Positions 8,119-16,512 of a stretch of 64,000 nt of DNA are shown in pieces. This DNA comes from Paraburkholderia domus (GTDB lineage Bacteria > Pseudomonadota > Gammaproteobacteria > Burkholderiales > Burkholderiaceae). The notes under the pieces were generated by a model, which was not told where the DNA came from, did no database searches, and saw nothing but the letters and a program-made list of their open reading frames with translations. Position 1 is the first letter of the stretch, and each line of letters opens with the position of its first letter. The stretch lies in assembly GCF_905220705.1 (NCBI RefSeq), contig NZ_CAJNAT010000002.1:536834-600833 (forward strand), given 5' to 3'. The translations under genes and the position numbers were made by a program.

Positions 8119-10530
8119 TCAAATGCCGTTGCATTGCTGCGCCGCCGCGACGACCGCCTGGCCTAGCGACAAACCGCCGTCGTTGGCCGGTACCTGCCGA
8201 TGCGTCAGCACACGAAAACCCGCCGCACCAAGCCGCCCAGCAACCTGTTCGAACAGAATGCGATTCTGAAAAACACCACCGGACAACGCGACACTCCGCG
8301 CATCAACTGATCCTGTCAGCAGGTCGGCCAGACATTCGACCATCCGCACGATCGCGATGGCCAGCCCCTTGTGAAACCGCGCCGCGACGACCGGCACGGA
8401 CGTGCCGCGCAACACGTCGCCGAGCAAGGCCTCCCACATCGGCCGAGGCTCGATGCAACGCAAACCGTCCGGCATGATGCTGACGATTTCGAACGGATAC
8501 GCGTGGGCGTCGCTGTCGTCTCGCAACGCCTGCCAATCAACCAGCGCCTCCAGTTCGATGGCGGCCTGCCCTTCGTAAAGCACGCGCTCCCGGCACACGC
8601 CAAGCGTGGCCGCCACGGCATCGAACAAGCGGCCCACGGAGCTTGCCAGCGGACTATTGACGCGCTGCGCGATCATCTTATCGAGCGCGGCGCGCGGCCG
8701 GCTGCTCAGGAACTGCTGGACGTCGAGCCCGGCGTATTGGCGCGTAAAGCCGCGCCAATCGAATGCCGCCATCAGATGCGCGTAAGCGCTGCGCCACGGT
8801 TCGTCGATGGCGCGGGTGCCACCGGGCATCGCAACCGGTTTGAATGTGCCGAGGCGCGTGAAGCCGCGATAGTCCGCCAGCATGAATTCACCGCCCCACA
8901 GCGTGCCGTCATCGCCGAAACCAAGACCGTCGAGCGCGATACCGAGCATCGGCAGCGCATCGAACGCAACACCATTTTCGGCCATGCACGCGGCAAGATG
9001 CGCGTGATGATGCTGCACCTCGACCACCGGAGCCTGCCACGTTTGCGCGAGGTCGTAGCCGATTTTGCGCGACAGATACTCGGGATGAAAGTCGACCGCT
9101 ATCGCCTGCGGCTCATGCTCGAACAGTCGCAGATACTGCGCCACCGAGCGGCGATAGTCCGCATACGTCAGCGCGTCTTCCAGATCGCCGAGATGGTGCG
9201 AGACGATCGCCCGAGCGTCGCGCGTGAGGCAGAATGTATTCTTGAGCTCGCCACCCATTGCCAGCACCGCCGGCGTCTCGGCGAAACCCTCCGGCAACAG
9301 CAACGGCGCCGGCGCATAGCCTCGTGCGCGCCGCAACACGCGCGGTTCGCCCTGCACCACGCGAGCCACGGAATCGTCGACGCGGCGTGCGATGTCGCGA
9401 TCGTGCATCAGGAAAACATCGGCGATGCGGCCAAGACGCGCGCGGGCATCCGCGTTGTCGATGCACGGCGGCTCGTCGCTGGTATTGCCGCTTGTCACGA
9501 CGAGCGCTGAATCGATCGACTCCATCAGCAAGCGGTGCAGCGGCGTAGACGGCAGCATGAAACCGAGCGTGCCTACACCCGGCGCAACGCTTGGCGCGAC
9601 ACACTCCGCTCCGTCGGCACGCAGGATGACGATCGGTCCGGCTGCGCTATGCAGCAGAGCGAGTTCTGTCTCGTCCGGCGTGCAATAGCGGCGTACCGCC
9701 TGCAGATCGCGCGCCATCAGCGCGAACGGTTTGCGCTCCCGCCGTTTCAACCGACGCAAACGCGCAACCGCGACTTCATCGCCAGCGTCGCAGGCGAGCT
9801 GAAAGCCACCCAGCCCTTTGATCGCGACGATCGAACCGTGCCGCAGCAGCAGGCTTGCCGCGCGACAGGGATCGTCACGATCGGCACGCGCGCCATGCCG
9901 GTCTTCCAGCCAGACACGCGGGCCGCATACCGGACACGCGACCGGTTGCGCGTGAAAGCGCCGGTCGGCGGGATTTTCATATTCTGTGCGGCATGCGTCG
10001 CACATGTCGAACGTGGCCATGGTCGTATTGGCGCGATCGTAGGGAATGGCCTGAACGATCGACAGACGTGGGCCGCAATGCGTGCAGTTCGTAAACGGAT
10101 AGCGGTAACGTCGGTTCGCCGGGTCGGCGATCTCCGCCGCACAGTCCGCGCAGATCACTGCGTCAGGCGTGACACCCGTCTGTACATGGCCGCTCACGCT
10201 CGGCACGATGCGGAAATCGCTGGCCTCGGCCGCTTCGCTCATTTGATGCCGTTCGATGGCGTCGATTCGCGCGAGCGGCGGACACTCGGTGCTCAGGCTT
10301 TCGATGAAACGTTGCAGCGTCCACGCATCGCCCCACGCATGAATCAGCACACCGTCGCTATCGTTGCGCACGTCACCGACCACGCCGCACGCATGCGCAA
10401 GCCGCCAGACGGTCGGCCGGAAGCCGACGCCTTGCACCAGTCCGCGTACACGAATTTCCTCGCCGACCGGGCCGGGGATCGCCGAACGTGGAGGCGAAGA
10501 CTGTCCTGCAGGCTGTGCGTGCGTGCTCAT
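8119..10530 (-). CDS. hypF: HypF, carbamoyltransferase
   Basis: HypF uses carbamoyl phosphate and ATP to load the HypE C-terminal cysteine. Its four parts are visible in order: an acylphosphatase-like domain ('VRGLVQGVGFRPTVWRLA', residues about 25-110); two zinc fingers (CADC...CTHCGPR and CDAC...CPVCGPR); a YrdC/Sua5-like domain; and a Kae1-like ASKHA domain with the metal-site histidines in 'VEVQHHHAHLAACMAENG'. 803 residues is full family length. It lies 25 bases after the small protein gene at 10556-10657. Nothing looks broken. Confidence 0.95.
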   Translation of the reverse strand: MSTHAQPAGQSSPPRSAIPGPVGEEIRVRGLVQGVGFRPTVWRLAHACGVVGDVRNDSDGVLIHAWGDAWTLQRFIESLSTECPPLARIDAIERHQMSEAAEASDFRIVPSVSGHVQTGVTPDAVICADCAAEIADPANRRYRYPFTNCTHCGPRLSIVQAIPYDRANTTMATFDMCDACRTEYENPADRRFHAQPVACPVCGPRVWLEDRHGARADRDDPCRAASLLLRHGSIVAIKGLGGFQLACDAGDEVAVARLRRLKRRERKPFALMARDLQAVRRYCTPDETELALLHSAAGPIVILRADGAECVAPSVAPGVGTLGFMLPSTPLHRLLMESIDSALVVTSGNTSDEPPCIDNADARARLGRIADVFLMHDRDIARRVDDSVARVVQGEPRVLRRARGYAPAPLLLPEGFAETPAVLAMGGELKNTFCLTRDARAIVSHHLGDLEDALTYADYRRSVAQYLRLFEHEPQAIAVDFHPEYLSRKIGYDLAQTWQAPVVEVQHHHAHLAACMAENGVAFDALPMLGIALDGLGFGDDGTLWGGEFMLADYRGFTRLGTFKPVAMPGGTRAIDEPWRSAYAHLMAAFDWRGFTRQYAGLDVQQFLSSRPRAALDKMIAQRVNSPLASSVGRLFDAVAATLGVCRERVLYEGQAAIELEALVDWQALRDDSDAHAYPFEIVSIMPDGLRCIEPRPMWEALLGDVLRGTSVPVVAARFHKGLAIAIVRMVECLADLLTGSVDARSVALSGGVFQNRILFEQVAGRLGAAGFRVLTHRQVPANDGGLSLGQAVVAAAQQCNGI

Positions 10531-10555
10531 GGCAAACTCCCTCGCTGCTTACCGC

Positions 10556-10657
10556 CTACATGTTGCGGATACGGATGTAGCGCTTGATGTCCTTCAAATT
10601 CGCCATCACGCCGACTATCAACGCCGGCAACAAGAGGTACTTCAGAAAACCTTTCAT
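10556..10657 (-). CDS. 33-residue membrane-type small protein (DUF6893-like)
   Basis: This short gene sits between the endopeptidase gene and hypF. It has a strong Shine-Dalgarno (GGGAGGC, 4 bases before ATG) and a TAG stop. The protein begins MKGFLKYLLLPALIVGVMAN and ends LKDIKRYIRIRNM: a single hydrophobic stretch followed by a basic tail, so it is probably an inner-membrane peptide with its C-terminus in the cytoplasm. From memory it resembles the DUF6893 small proteins reported beside actinobacterial hydrogenase genes; that was not checked. A membrane-anchor or assembly role for the otherwise soluble hydrogenase is a guess. Confidence 0.75.
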   Translation of the reverse strand: MKGFLKYLLLPALIVGVMANLKDIKRYIRIRNM

Positions 10658-10791
10658 GACGCCTCCCACTTCCGTTATCTCACTCCGTATCCGTGACGGC
10701 CTGCCGCCTGGATGCCCAGTTGCTCAACCGTTGCTGAGCCGTTCGAACGGTGCATGCGAAATGCAACTCAGCCACCTGCCCGTCCGGCCTC

Positions 10792-11343
10792 TCAAGCCGC
10801 ACGTGCGGACAAGCGCTCCATCCTCGCCATCACCAGCTTCACGGCCAGTTCAACCGCCTGCTCGACCGCCGCGGCCACCGCGCCGCTCAAACCCATCCTT
10901 CCTTCTTCGCCATTCTCGAACCCGAAGTCATGCGGCTCGCAACCGAGCACAACGATATCCTCGCAACCGCCGCCCAACATCCGCACCGTTTGCAGCACTT
11001 TGGCCGGATCCATCTCATGCGGCGACATCAGGATCGGCACCGCATACGGATCGCCGGGTTCATCGCCAGCGGAGTCTTCCATTGACGGCTCGATCACATA
11101 CAACGTGCCCGGCGCACCGCCGCGCTGCGTCGTGTCGATCAGAATCGCGCTGTCCACGCCATCGAGCAGCGCATAGCAAAGGTCGATGCCGCGAATGCCG
11201 AAGTCCGCAACGCTCACGTCGTCGGCGAACGCCGGCAACTCACCGGCCGCAAGTTTCTCCCGCAGACGGCGCACCACTTCGACGCCGAAGCCGTCGTCAC
11301 CGAGAAACACGTTGCCGATGCCCGCCACCAGAATCGTGCTCAC
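10792..11343 (-). CDS. Hydrogenase maturation endopeptidase
   Basis: A 183-residue protease of the HycI/HoxM/HupD family, which cuts the C-terminal extension from the large subunit after nickel is inserted. The N-terminus 'ILVAGIGNVFLGDDGFGVEV' is the family hallmark, with the acidic residue that senses nickel. 'ADFGIRGIDLCYALLDG' and 'GCEPHDFGF' are further family segments. Its likely substrate is the 25-residue tail of the large subunit encoded at 14650-16464. The start overlaps the upstream gene by four bases (ATGA). Confidence 0.93.
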   Translation of the reverse strand: MSTILVAGIGNVFLGDDGFGVEVVRRLREKLAAGELPAFADDVSVADFGIRGIDLCYALLDGVDSAILIDTTQRGGAPGTLYVIEPSMEDSAGDEPGDPYAVPILMSPHEMDPAKVLQTVRMLGGGCEDIVVLGCEPHDFGFENGEEGRMGLSGAVAAAVEQAVELAVKLVMARMERLSARAA

Positions 11344-12770
11344 GCATGGCCTCCTTTACGACTGGACAGACCGGATCGGCTGGTCCCATTGACCAGCGGC
11401 TCGATCTCGTCCGGGCCGAAGAAGAAGCGATGGCCGGGCATGCGCTGCATGCCGAAATCTTTGCCAGGGTCGTCGTCGACTGTGACGGCAACGTGCACGT
11501 GATCGTCGAAGTCGCGCTCGATCGATTCGATCGTGGCAACCATCCCGCTCAACGCGATATCGAAGATGTCCGCACGACCGCGTGGGTGCAAGCGCACCTG
11601 ATCGCCGATCCGAATTTCGACGCCCGCCACCCGCACGCAAGCGAGATGGGGCCGTGCGTCGAGTTCCGCCCATGGCGACACCGGCATGGCACGCTCATCC
11701 AGCGGCGAAAATGCGCCGACACTGGCTACGTCGAGCGCGCGCACCTGGCGCAAGGTGCCATGCAGCTTCTCCATCTGCTCGGCGCCGAGACTTTCGGTAC
11801 GTGCAAGCAAGGCCCGCGCACGCTCGTCCGTGGCGATCATTTCGCGCTTCTCGTCGTCGGTCATGGTGAGAATGCGCAGCGTGAGGATTTCGTCGATCTC
11901 CGTAGAGTCGAATAGATCGCCGGCGCTTTCGGGCGCGATCTGCGGGAAGTCGTAAAGAATGATCGGCGACGCGAGCATCGTGTCGGGCTGTTGTTCGTCG
12001 CCCACCAGGACAGGCCACACGCCGATATTGCGGCTCGCGGCAACCGCCGCCGCCAGTTCGGCAGGCGGATCGATCGACGAGATCCACGTGCCGCCCTCGA
12101 CGGTCAGCACCGTATGACAGGACACCAGCGCGTACAGCGAAGCGGCATCGCGCTTCAGGCCGCGGGCATTGTCGAGCGGCGTCTCGTTGACGATACGCAC
12201 CTTCAAGCGATAAACCCCGGCCGCCACGCTAGCCGCGCTCAATTCGACGTGACCTTGCAGCGAAGCGCGGGTACGGCGCAATCCGCCACGCAGCGTGCCT
12301 TGCTTGTCGGCGAGCGGTTCGAGTTCGCTGGCCGCATCGAACGAAAACGCAATCTGCAGCGGTGCGTCAAGCAATTCGCCGACGACCAGGACGGGCACGG
12401 CAATGTGCCGCTCGGCCGCTTCCTGCCAAGGCGTGTAGCGCCGCTCGTCGATATCGAGCACGGGCACGGTCCGCCAGGCCGGCTCCCCTGACTCCGGGCG
12501 CGCGGCGGAACCCTCCGACACATCCAGCACCATTCGCTCGATCACCTGCAGAAAACCAGGCCGCACGGCCACGCGGGTGCGCTTGTCGCCGCGCAGCAGG
12601 CACTCGGTCTGCGTCACCCACGGGTCGCTGCCGGATGCCTCGGCATAGGCGCGCGGATACACGCCGCCGAAGGTCCAGCGTTGCCGGTTCTTTACCGAGG
12701 TCGGCCGGTACGGATACAGCATGTAGCCTTCGTACAGCACCGCCTGAACCACACTCTCGACCGCGTTCAC
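11340..12770 (-). CDS. Hydrogenase-operon protein of unknown function (476 aa)
   Basis: I do not recognise a named family. GTG at 12770 is the start preferred: it overlaps the upstream stop as GTGA and has AGGA about 7 bases before it. The N-terminus is 'MNAVESVVQAVLYEGYMLYPYRP'-like. The middle (residues about 60-300) is rich in beta-type sequence with several 'LKVRIVNETPLDN'-like segments. The C-terminal quarter 'VRVAGVEIRIGDQVRLHPRG' followed by acidic segments looks like a small beta-barrel. There are no transmembrane helices or cysteine clusters. Its position in an unbroken run of coupled genes between two other accessory genes and the endopeptidase suggests a dedicated role in making this hydrogenase type. 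Confidence 0.8.
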   Translation of the reverse strand: MNAVESVVQAVLYEGYMLYPYRPTSVKNRQRWTFGGVYPRAYAEASGSDPWVTQTECLLRGDKRTRVAVRPGFLQVIERMVLDVSEGSAARPESGEPAWRTVPVLDIDERRYTPWQEAAERHIAVPVLVVGELLDAPLQIAFSFDAASELEPLADKQGTLRGGLRRTRASLQGHVELSAASVAAGVYRLKVRIVNETPLDNARGLKRDAASLYALVSCHTVLTVEGGTWISSIDPPAELAAAVAASRNIGVWPVLVGDEQQPDTMLASPIILYDFPQIAPESAGDLFDSTEIDEILTLRILTMTDDEKREMIATDERARALLARTESLGAEQMEKLHGTLRQVRALDVASVGAFSPLDERAMPVSPWAELDARPHLACVRVAGVEIRIGDQVRLHPRGRADIFDIALSGMVATIESIERDFDDHVHVAVTVDDDPGKDFGMQRMPGHRFFFGPDEIEPLVNGTSRSGLSSRKGGHA

Positions 12771-13414
12771 GATATGTCCTCCTCGACGCCATCGAGCAGG
12801 CTCGTCACCGCCTGCTCCCAGCTCGTGAGCCCCCGTCTGCTTTTGTAACGCGAGAGGCGATCGAACACTTCCCGGTGCAAGCACAGCCAGGTGCCGTTCG
12901 GGTAGTAGCGGATCATCATGTCTCGCCATAGCGTCACGGGTAACCGGTACGCCGCTTCCTTGTGCCAGGGAATCGGCGCGGCCTGCAAGGCGCCGTCGGC
13001 TTCGCGATAGAACACCGTGCCGCTGAACTGCAGCATCAACGGAATTTCGCCTTCTTCAAGGCCGTGAAAAAATTTGGTTGCGGCGACATTGAAATCGTAG
13101 CTGCACGGCACCGGCAGATCGAGCGTGCATTCGCCGGTGAACGGTGGCGTGATCGCCGTCGTATGCGTCCATAGCAGCGTGCGCAGCGTTTCTCCCCAGC
13201 GCGGCGGAGCGCCGAACAGGTCCTCGAGTCCGTATTGCTCGGCGGGCGCATAGCGGCGCTTCGTCGCTTCGATCTGGATCTGACATTGCAACGTGATGCT
13301 GGCAATCTCTTCCTGCACCGGCGTATTGACGATACGCAGCCGGAATGTCAGCAGCGGCGCTGCAGCGAACGGCACGACTTCCGCCGACTCGACAGTGAAC
13401 CCGAGATCAGGCAT
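12767..13414 (-). CDS. DUF6084-like hydrogenase accessory protein
   Basis: A 215-residue protein of unknown function, probably the DUF6084 family that accompanies group 1h hydrogenases (recalled, not searched). It reads as a beta-rich domain: 'LTFRLRIVNTPVQEEIASIT', 'CTLDLPVPCSYDFNVAATKF', 'IPLMLQFSGTVFYREADG', then 'IPWHKEAAYRLPVTLWRDMM' and a conserved 'YYPNGTWLCLHREVFDRLSRYK' region. The start at 13414 (MPDLGF) gives an 8-base overlap with the previous gene; the alternative nine codons upstream is possible. There are no metal-binding cysteine pairs and no signal peptide. Confidence 0.8.
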   Translation of the reverse strand: MPDLGFTVESAEVVPFAAAPLLTFRLRIVNTPVQEEIASITLQCQIQIEATKRRYAPAEQYGLEDLFGAPPRWGETLRTLLWTHTTAITPPFTGECTLDLPVPCSYDFNVAATKFFHGLEEGEIPLMLQFSGTVFYREADGALQAAPIPWHKEAAYRLPVTLWRDMMIRYYPNGTWLCLHREVFDRLSRYKSRRGLTSWEQAVTSLLDGVEEDIS

Positions 13415-14042
13415 GGAGCAAACCCTCCGGCACCCGGCCATGGCGCTTCAACGCGGCGAAGAAGCGATGAATCGAATCCCACGCCTCCCGCCCGCCGGAC
13501 AGTCCGCGCCAACGTGCGCGGATCACGCCGGTCAGCGCGTAACACTGGTCAATCGGCACGCGGTAATACTCGCGCGCGCCTTCGCTGCGATTGACCAGCA
13601 GCGCTTCGACGTCGGGTTGCAGTTGCGCGAGTAATGGATTCTCGGCGACGAGTTCGTCCCACGCTTGCAACGCCAGTAGCGATTGCGTGCCACCGGCCGG
13701 TCCGGGATACAAGGCCACGACACGCTGCGCCGCGCTGTCATGAAAGAAGAAAGCGATATCGATTGGAATCGCCAATGCATCCCATTGAGCGTCGCTCATG
13801 CGGAAACCGGCGAGATAATGCGCATCGCGCGGCACCGGACGATAGCGCGCATTTTGCTGACTGCCGAACAGCAGCGCGCACGCACGGCAACAGCAGAAGA
13901 GCTGCCGTTTGGCAGTTTCGAACAAATGGGGATGATCCGGAAGAAGCGGCAGGCCGCACAACTCGCACTGCATGTCGTCGGCTTTACGGACGAAATGGCG
14001 CAACCGCGCGACCCAGCCGCGTGTCTGGGCGGCCGGTGTCAT
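13407..14042 (-). CDS. DUF5947-like Cys-rich hydrogenase accessory protein
   Basis: A 211-residue protein with an N-terminal metal-binding knuckle: CELCG near residue 26, then CCCRAC about 24 residues later, a likely zinc or Fe-S site. The rest is 'YRPVPRDAHYLAGFRMSDAQ', 'IPIDIAFFFHDSAAQRVVAL' and 'YPGPAGGTQSLL', and it ends near 'YYRVPIDQCYALTGVIRARW'. From memory this pattern is DUF5947, found with actinobacterial-type hydrogenases. It starts inside the NifU-like gene stop (ATGA overlap) and ends inside the next gene. The biochemical role is unknown; a metallochaperone or rubredoxin-like function would fit the cysteines. Confidence 0.8.
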   Translation of the reverse strand: MTPAAQTRGWVARLRHFVRKADDMQCELCGLPLLPDHPHLFETAKRQLFCCCRACALLFGSQQNARYRPVPRDAHYLAGFRMSDAQWDALAIPIDIAFFFHDSAAQRVVALYPGPAGGTQSLLALQAWDELVAENPLLAQLQPDVEALLVNRSEGAREYYRVPIDQCYALTGVIRARWRGLSGGREAWDSIHRFFAALKRHGRVPEGLLHA

Positions 14043-14653
14043 TGCGCGCCGGCCTCGGTCCGGCTTGCTACCTCGTTTGCTACCTCACTTGCCACCTCGT
14101 TTGCTGCATCGCTTGGTGCCTCGGTGCGATGCGGCACGAAGCGCAGTTCATGCACATTGACGTCCGGCAGACCTGCAATCTCGACACGCATTGCTTCGGG
14201 CGCCGCTTCGAAGATCGAGCGTTCGATTTCCTGCTGCAATTCACCGACCGAGTTGTGCTTGCCCTGCAGGCGGCCGGCCACGCGCACACGCACGGCTTCT
14301 TCCGCGGCGTCGAGCAGTTCGATCTGGATGCCCTGTGCGCCCAGCAGCGGCCGCATCTTCTCCACTGCACGCGACACGCGCGTCGGCAGATCCTGTGGAT
14401 GCAGGCCGTGTAAAAGCAGCAACGCCGACACGCCCGCGTCGCGCTCGAATGCTTCGACCATGGCGTCGTCCAATGCGCCCGCCTCCGAAACGATCTCCAT
14501 CAACCGTGCGAGCCCGTTCGTATGCAGATCGAGAACGACCTGCAGCAGTTCCTTGGCAGGCTCACGCGCGCGCGGATCGTCGAGCGCTTCCAGCGCCGCA
14601 ATCAATTCGTCGATGCGGCGTTGCTGGGCGGCGACCGCGCTCTCGTGGCTCAC
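14039..14653 (-). CDS. NifU C-terminal-domain-like protein lacking the CxxC motif
   Basis: A 204-residue protein with a helical N-terminal half (residues about 5-110) and a C-terminal half that follows the NifU/Nfu fold: 'VEKMRPLLGAQGIQIELLDA', 'VRVRVAGRL', then 'ELQQEIERSIFEAAPEAMRV'. The segment where Nfu proteins carry the Fe-S CxxC reads GRLQGKHNS, with no cysteine, so a classical Fe-S scaffold role is doubtful. The GTG start overlaps the large-subunit stop (GTGA). The C-terminus holds a near-repeat 'ANEVASEVANEVAS' encoded by 12-base units. The gene next to the large subunit suggests assembly or stability work specific to it. Confidence 0.8.
   Translation of the reverse strand: MSHESAVAAQQRRIDELIAALEALDDPRAREPAKELLQVVLDLHTNGLARLMEIVSEAGALDDAMVEAFERDAGVSALLLLHGLHPQDLPTRVSRAVEKMRPLLGAQGIQIELLDAAEEAVRVRVAGRLQGKHNSVGELQQEIERSIFEAAPEAMRVEIAGLPDVNVHELRFVPHRTEAPSDAANEVASEVANEVASRTEAGAQ
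14068..14115. repeat. Four 12-base units in the NifU-like gene
   Basis: Four imperfect 12-base units (GCTACCTCGTTT, GCTACCTCACTT, GCCACCTCGTTT, GCTGCATCGCTT on the plus strand) encode the Ala/Val/Ser/Glu-rich C-terminal tail of the NifU-like protein. The frame is kept, so the units act as a variable-length tail. Confidence 0.8.
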
Positions 14654-16464
14654 TTGTGCGCTCCCTGCATCACGCCGAATGTCGGCGAGTGCGACGTGTC
14701 GATCGTCTTGCCATTGCCGACATACATATGCACGCCACACGGCAGACACGGGTCGAAGCTACGCACCGCGCGCATGATGTCAATGCCCTTGAACTTGTCC
14801 GGCCCGTTTTCTTCGAAGATCGGCGTGTTCTGCACCGCGTCCTCATAGGGTCCAGGCGTGCCGTAGATATCGCGTGGATTGGCGTTCCACGGCGTAGGCG
14901 GATACGGGTGATAGTTGGCGATCTTGCCGTCGCGGATCACGAGGTGATGCGAGAGCACGCCACGCACCGCTTCATGGAACCCGCAGCCAATGCCCTCTTC
15001 CGGCACTGTGAAATCGCTGAACGTGCGGGTGCGTCCGGCGTGCAGTTCGGCCAGCGCCTGCTCGGCAAAGTACAACGCCGCAGCCGCTGAATACGCCTGA
15101 AAATACGTGCGTGCCCGATCGCGTTCGATCGCATTGCTCCACTTCGGAATCTTCCATTCGAATTCGACTTCGGGCTTGAGCGCGGTCTTCGGCAGATAGA
15201 TCTTCACGCTCTGACCGGTCGCCTTGATGTAGCCGATATCGACCAGACCCGCCAACGCCGTCGCCCACAAGCGTGCGATCGGTCCACCGCCGGTATCGAG
15301 CGCGAGATGATCGCCCGTACGTTTGTCGAGCCAGCGCGGCGACATCACCCACGTGTAGTTGCCGTCGAATTTACGCTTCTGCGGACGCGGCAGCGTGGTC
15401 TGGTTCCACGGATGCTTGCGGTCTACCGGATTGCCGAGCGGATCGTTCTTGACGAAAGTCTCTTCGTGGTCCCAGTCGTCGTAATAGGAACTGCCCAGCA
15501 GGATGCGGATGTTCAGGTTGATATCGACGAGATCGGTCGTCACCAGTTCGCCGTCCACCACCACGCCGGGTGTGACGAACATGCCGCGGCCCCACTGGGT
15601 CATCGTGTTGTAGTTGTAGTCGCACACGTTCGGGTCCTGGAACGAACCCCAGCAACCGAGCAGAATACGGCGGCGTCCGACTTCCTCGTAACCCGGTAGC
15701 GCGTCATAGAAGAAGTCGAACAGATCGTCATGCAGCGGCACAACCTTCTTCATGAATTCGACGTACTTCATCAGACGCGTGATGTAATCGGTGAACAGCT
15801 GAATGGTCGGCACCGTACCCACACCGCCTGGATAGAGCGTCGACGGATGCACGTGGCGCCCTTCCATCAGGCAGAACATCTCGCGCGTATAACGGCTGAC
15901 CATCAAGGTCTCGCGATAGAACTCACCGGTGAACGGATTGAGCGCGGTCATGATGTCCGCGATGGTTTTATAGCCGTGCTTGTCCGCATTCGGCGCGGGC
16001 GTTTTCTGCGCCTTGTCCCATACGCCGGGATTGGTCTCCTTGACCATCCTTTCGCAGAAATCCACCCCCACCAGGTTGTCCTGAAAGATGTTGTGGTCGA
16101 ACATGTATTCGGCCGCTTCGCCCAGATTAACGATCCATTCCGCAATCGCCGGCGGTTTCACGCCGTATGCCATGTTCTGCGCGTAGACCGAACAGGTCGC
16201 GTGATTGTCGCCGCAGATCCCGCAGATGCGGCTCGTGATGAAGTGCGCGTCGCGCGGGTCTTTGCCCTTCATGAAAATGCTGTAGCCACGAAAGATCGAC
16301 GATGTGCTGTAGCACTCCGCCACACGGCGGTTCGCAAAATCGATCTTGGTGTAAATCCCCAGACTGCCGACGATCCGCGTAATCGGATCCCAATTCATTT
16401 CGACCAGCTTGCCCGGCGCTGCCTGGGTGCTTGTGGTCGCTTCAGGTGCGGTACTCACGGCCAT
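14650..16464 (-). CDS. hhyL: [NiFe]-hydrogenase large subunit, actinobacterial type (group 1h)
   Basis: This is the catalytic subunit that oxidises H2 at a NiFe(CN)2CO centre. The four cysteine ligands lie in RICGICGDNHATC (Cys81, Cys84) and DPCLPCGVH (Cys573, Cys576). After His579 there is a 25-residue tail ending GVMQGAHK, which the endopeptidase would remove. At 604 residues, with an insertion-rich central region ('GRHVHPSTLYPGGVG' and 'LLGCWGSFQDP'), it resembles the actinobacterial hydrogenases of Streptomyces, Mycobacterium and Cupriavidus necator rather than the membrane-bound HoxG. Members of this group oxidise H2 at trace levels and tolerate oxygen (established for the group). It follows the small-subunit gene by 48 bases. 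Confidence 0.95.
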   Translation of the reverse strand: MAVSTAPEATTSTQAAPGKLVEMNWDPITRIVGSLGIYTKIDFANRRVAECYSTSSIFRGYSIFMKGKDPRDAHFITSRICGICGDNHATCSVYAQNMAYGVKPPAIAEWIVNLGEAAEYMFDHNIFQDNLVGVDFCERMVKETNPGVWDKAQKTPAPNADKHGYKTIADIMTALNPFTGEFYRETLMVSRYTREMFCLMEGRHVHPSTLYPGGVGTVPTIQLFTDYITRLMKYVEFMKKVVPLHDDLFDFFYDALPGYEEVGRRRILLGCWGSFQDPNVCDYNYNTMTQWGRGMFVTPGVVVDGELVTTDLVDINLNIRILLGSSYYDDWDHEETFVKNDPLGNPVDRKHPWNQTTLPRPQKRKFDGNYTWVMSPRWLDKRTGDHLALDTGGGPIARLWATALAGLVDIGYIKATGQSVKIYLPKTALKPEVEFEWKIPKWSNAIERDRARTYFQAYSAAAALYFAEQALAELHAGRTRTFSDFTVPEEGIGCGFHEAVRGVLSHHLVIRDGKIANYHPYPPTPWNANPRDIYGTPGPYEDAVQNTPIFEENGPDKFKGIDIMRAVRSFDPCLPCGVHMYVGNGKTIDTSHSPTFGVMQGAHK

Positions 16465-16512
16465 GACCTTCTCCCTGCTGACAAGTCGAATTCCGCCAAC
16501 TACGCCGCCCGA

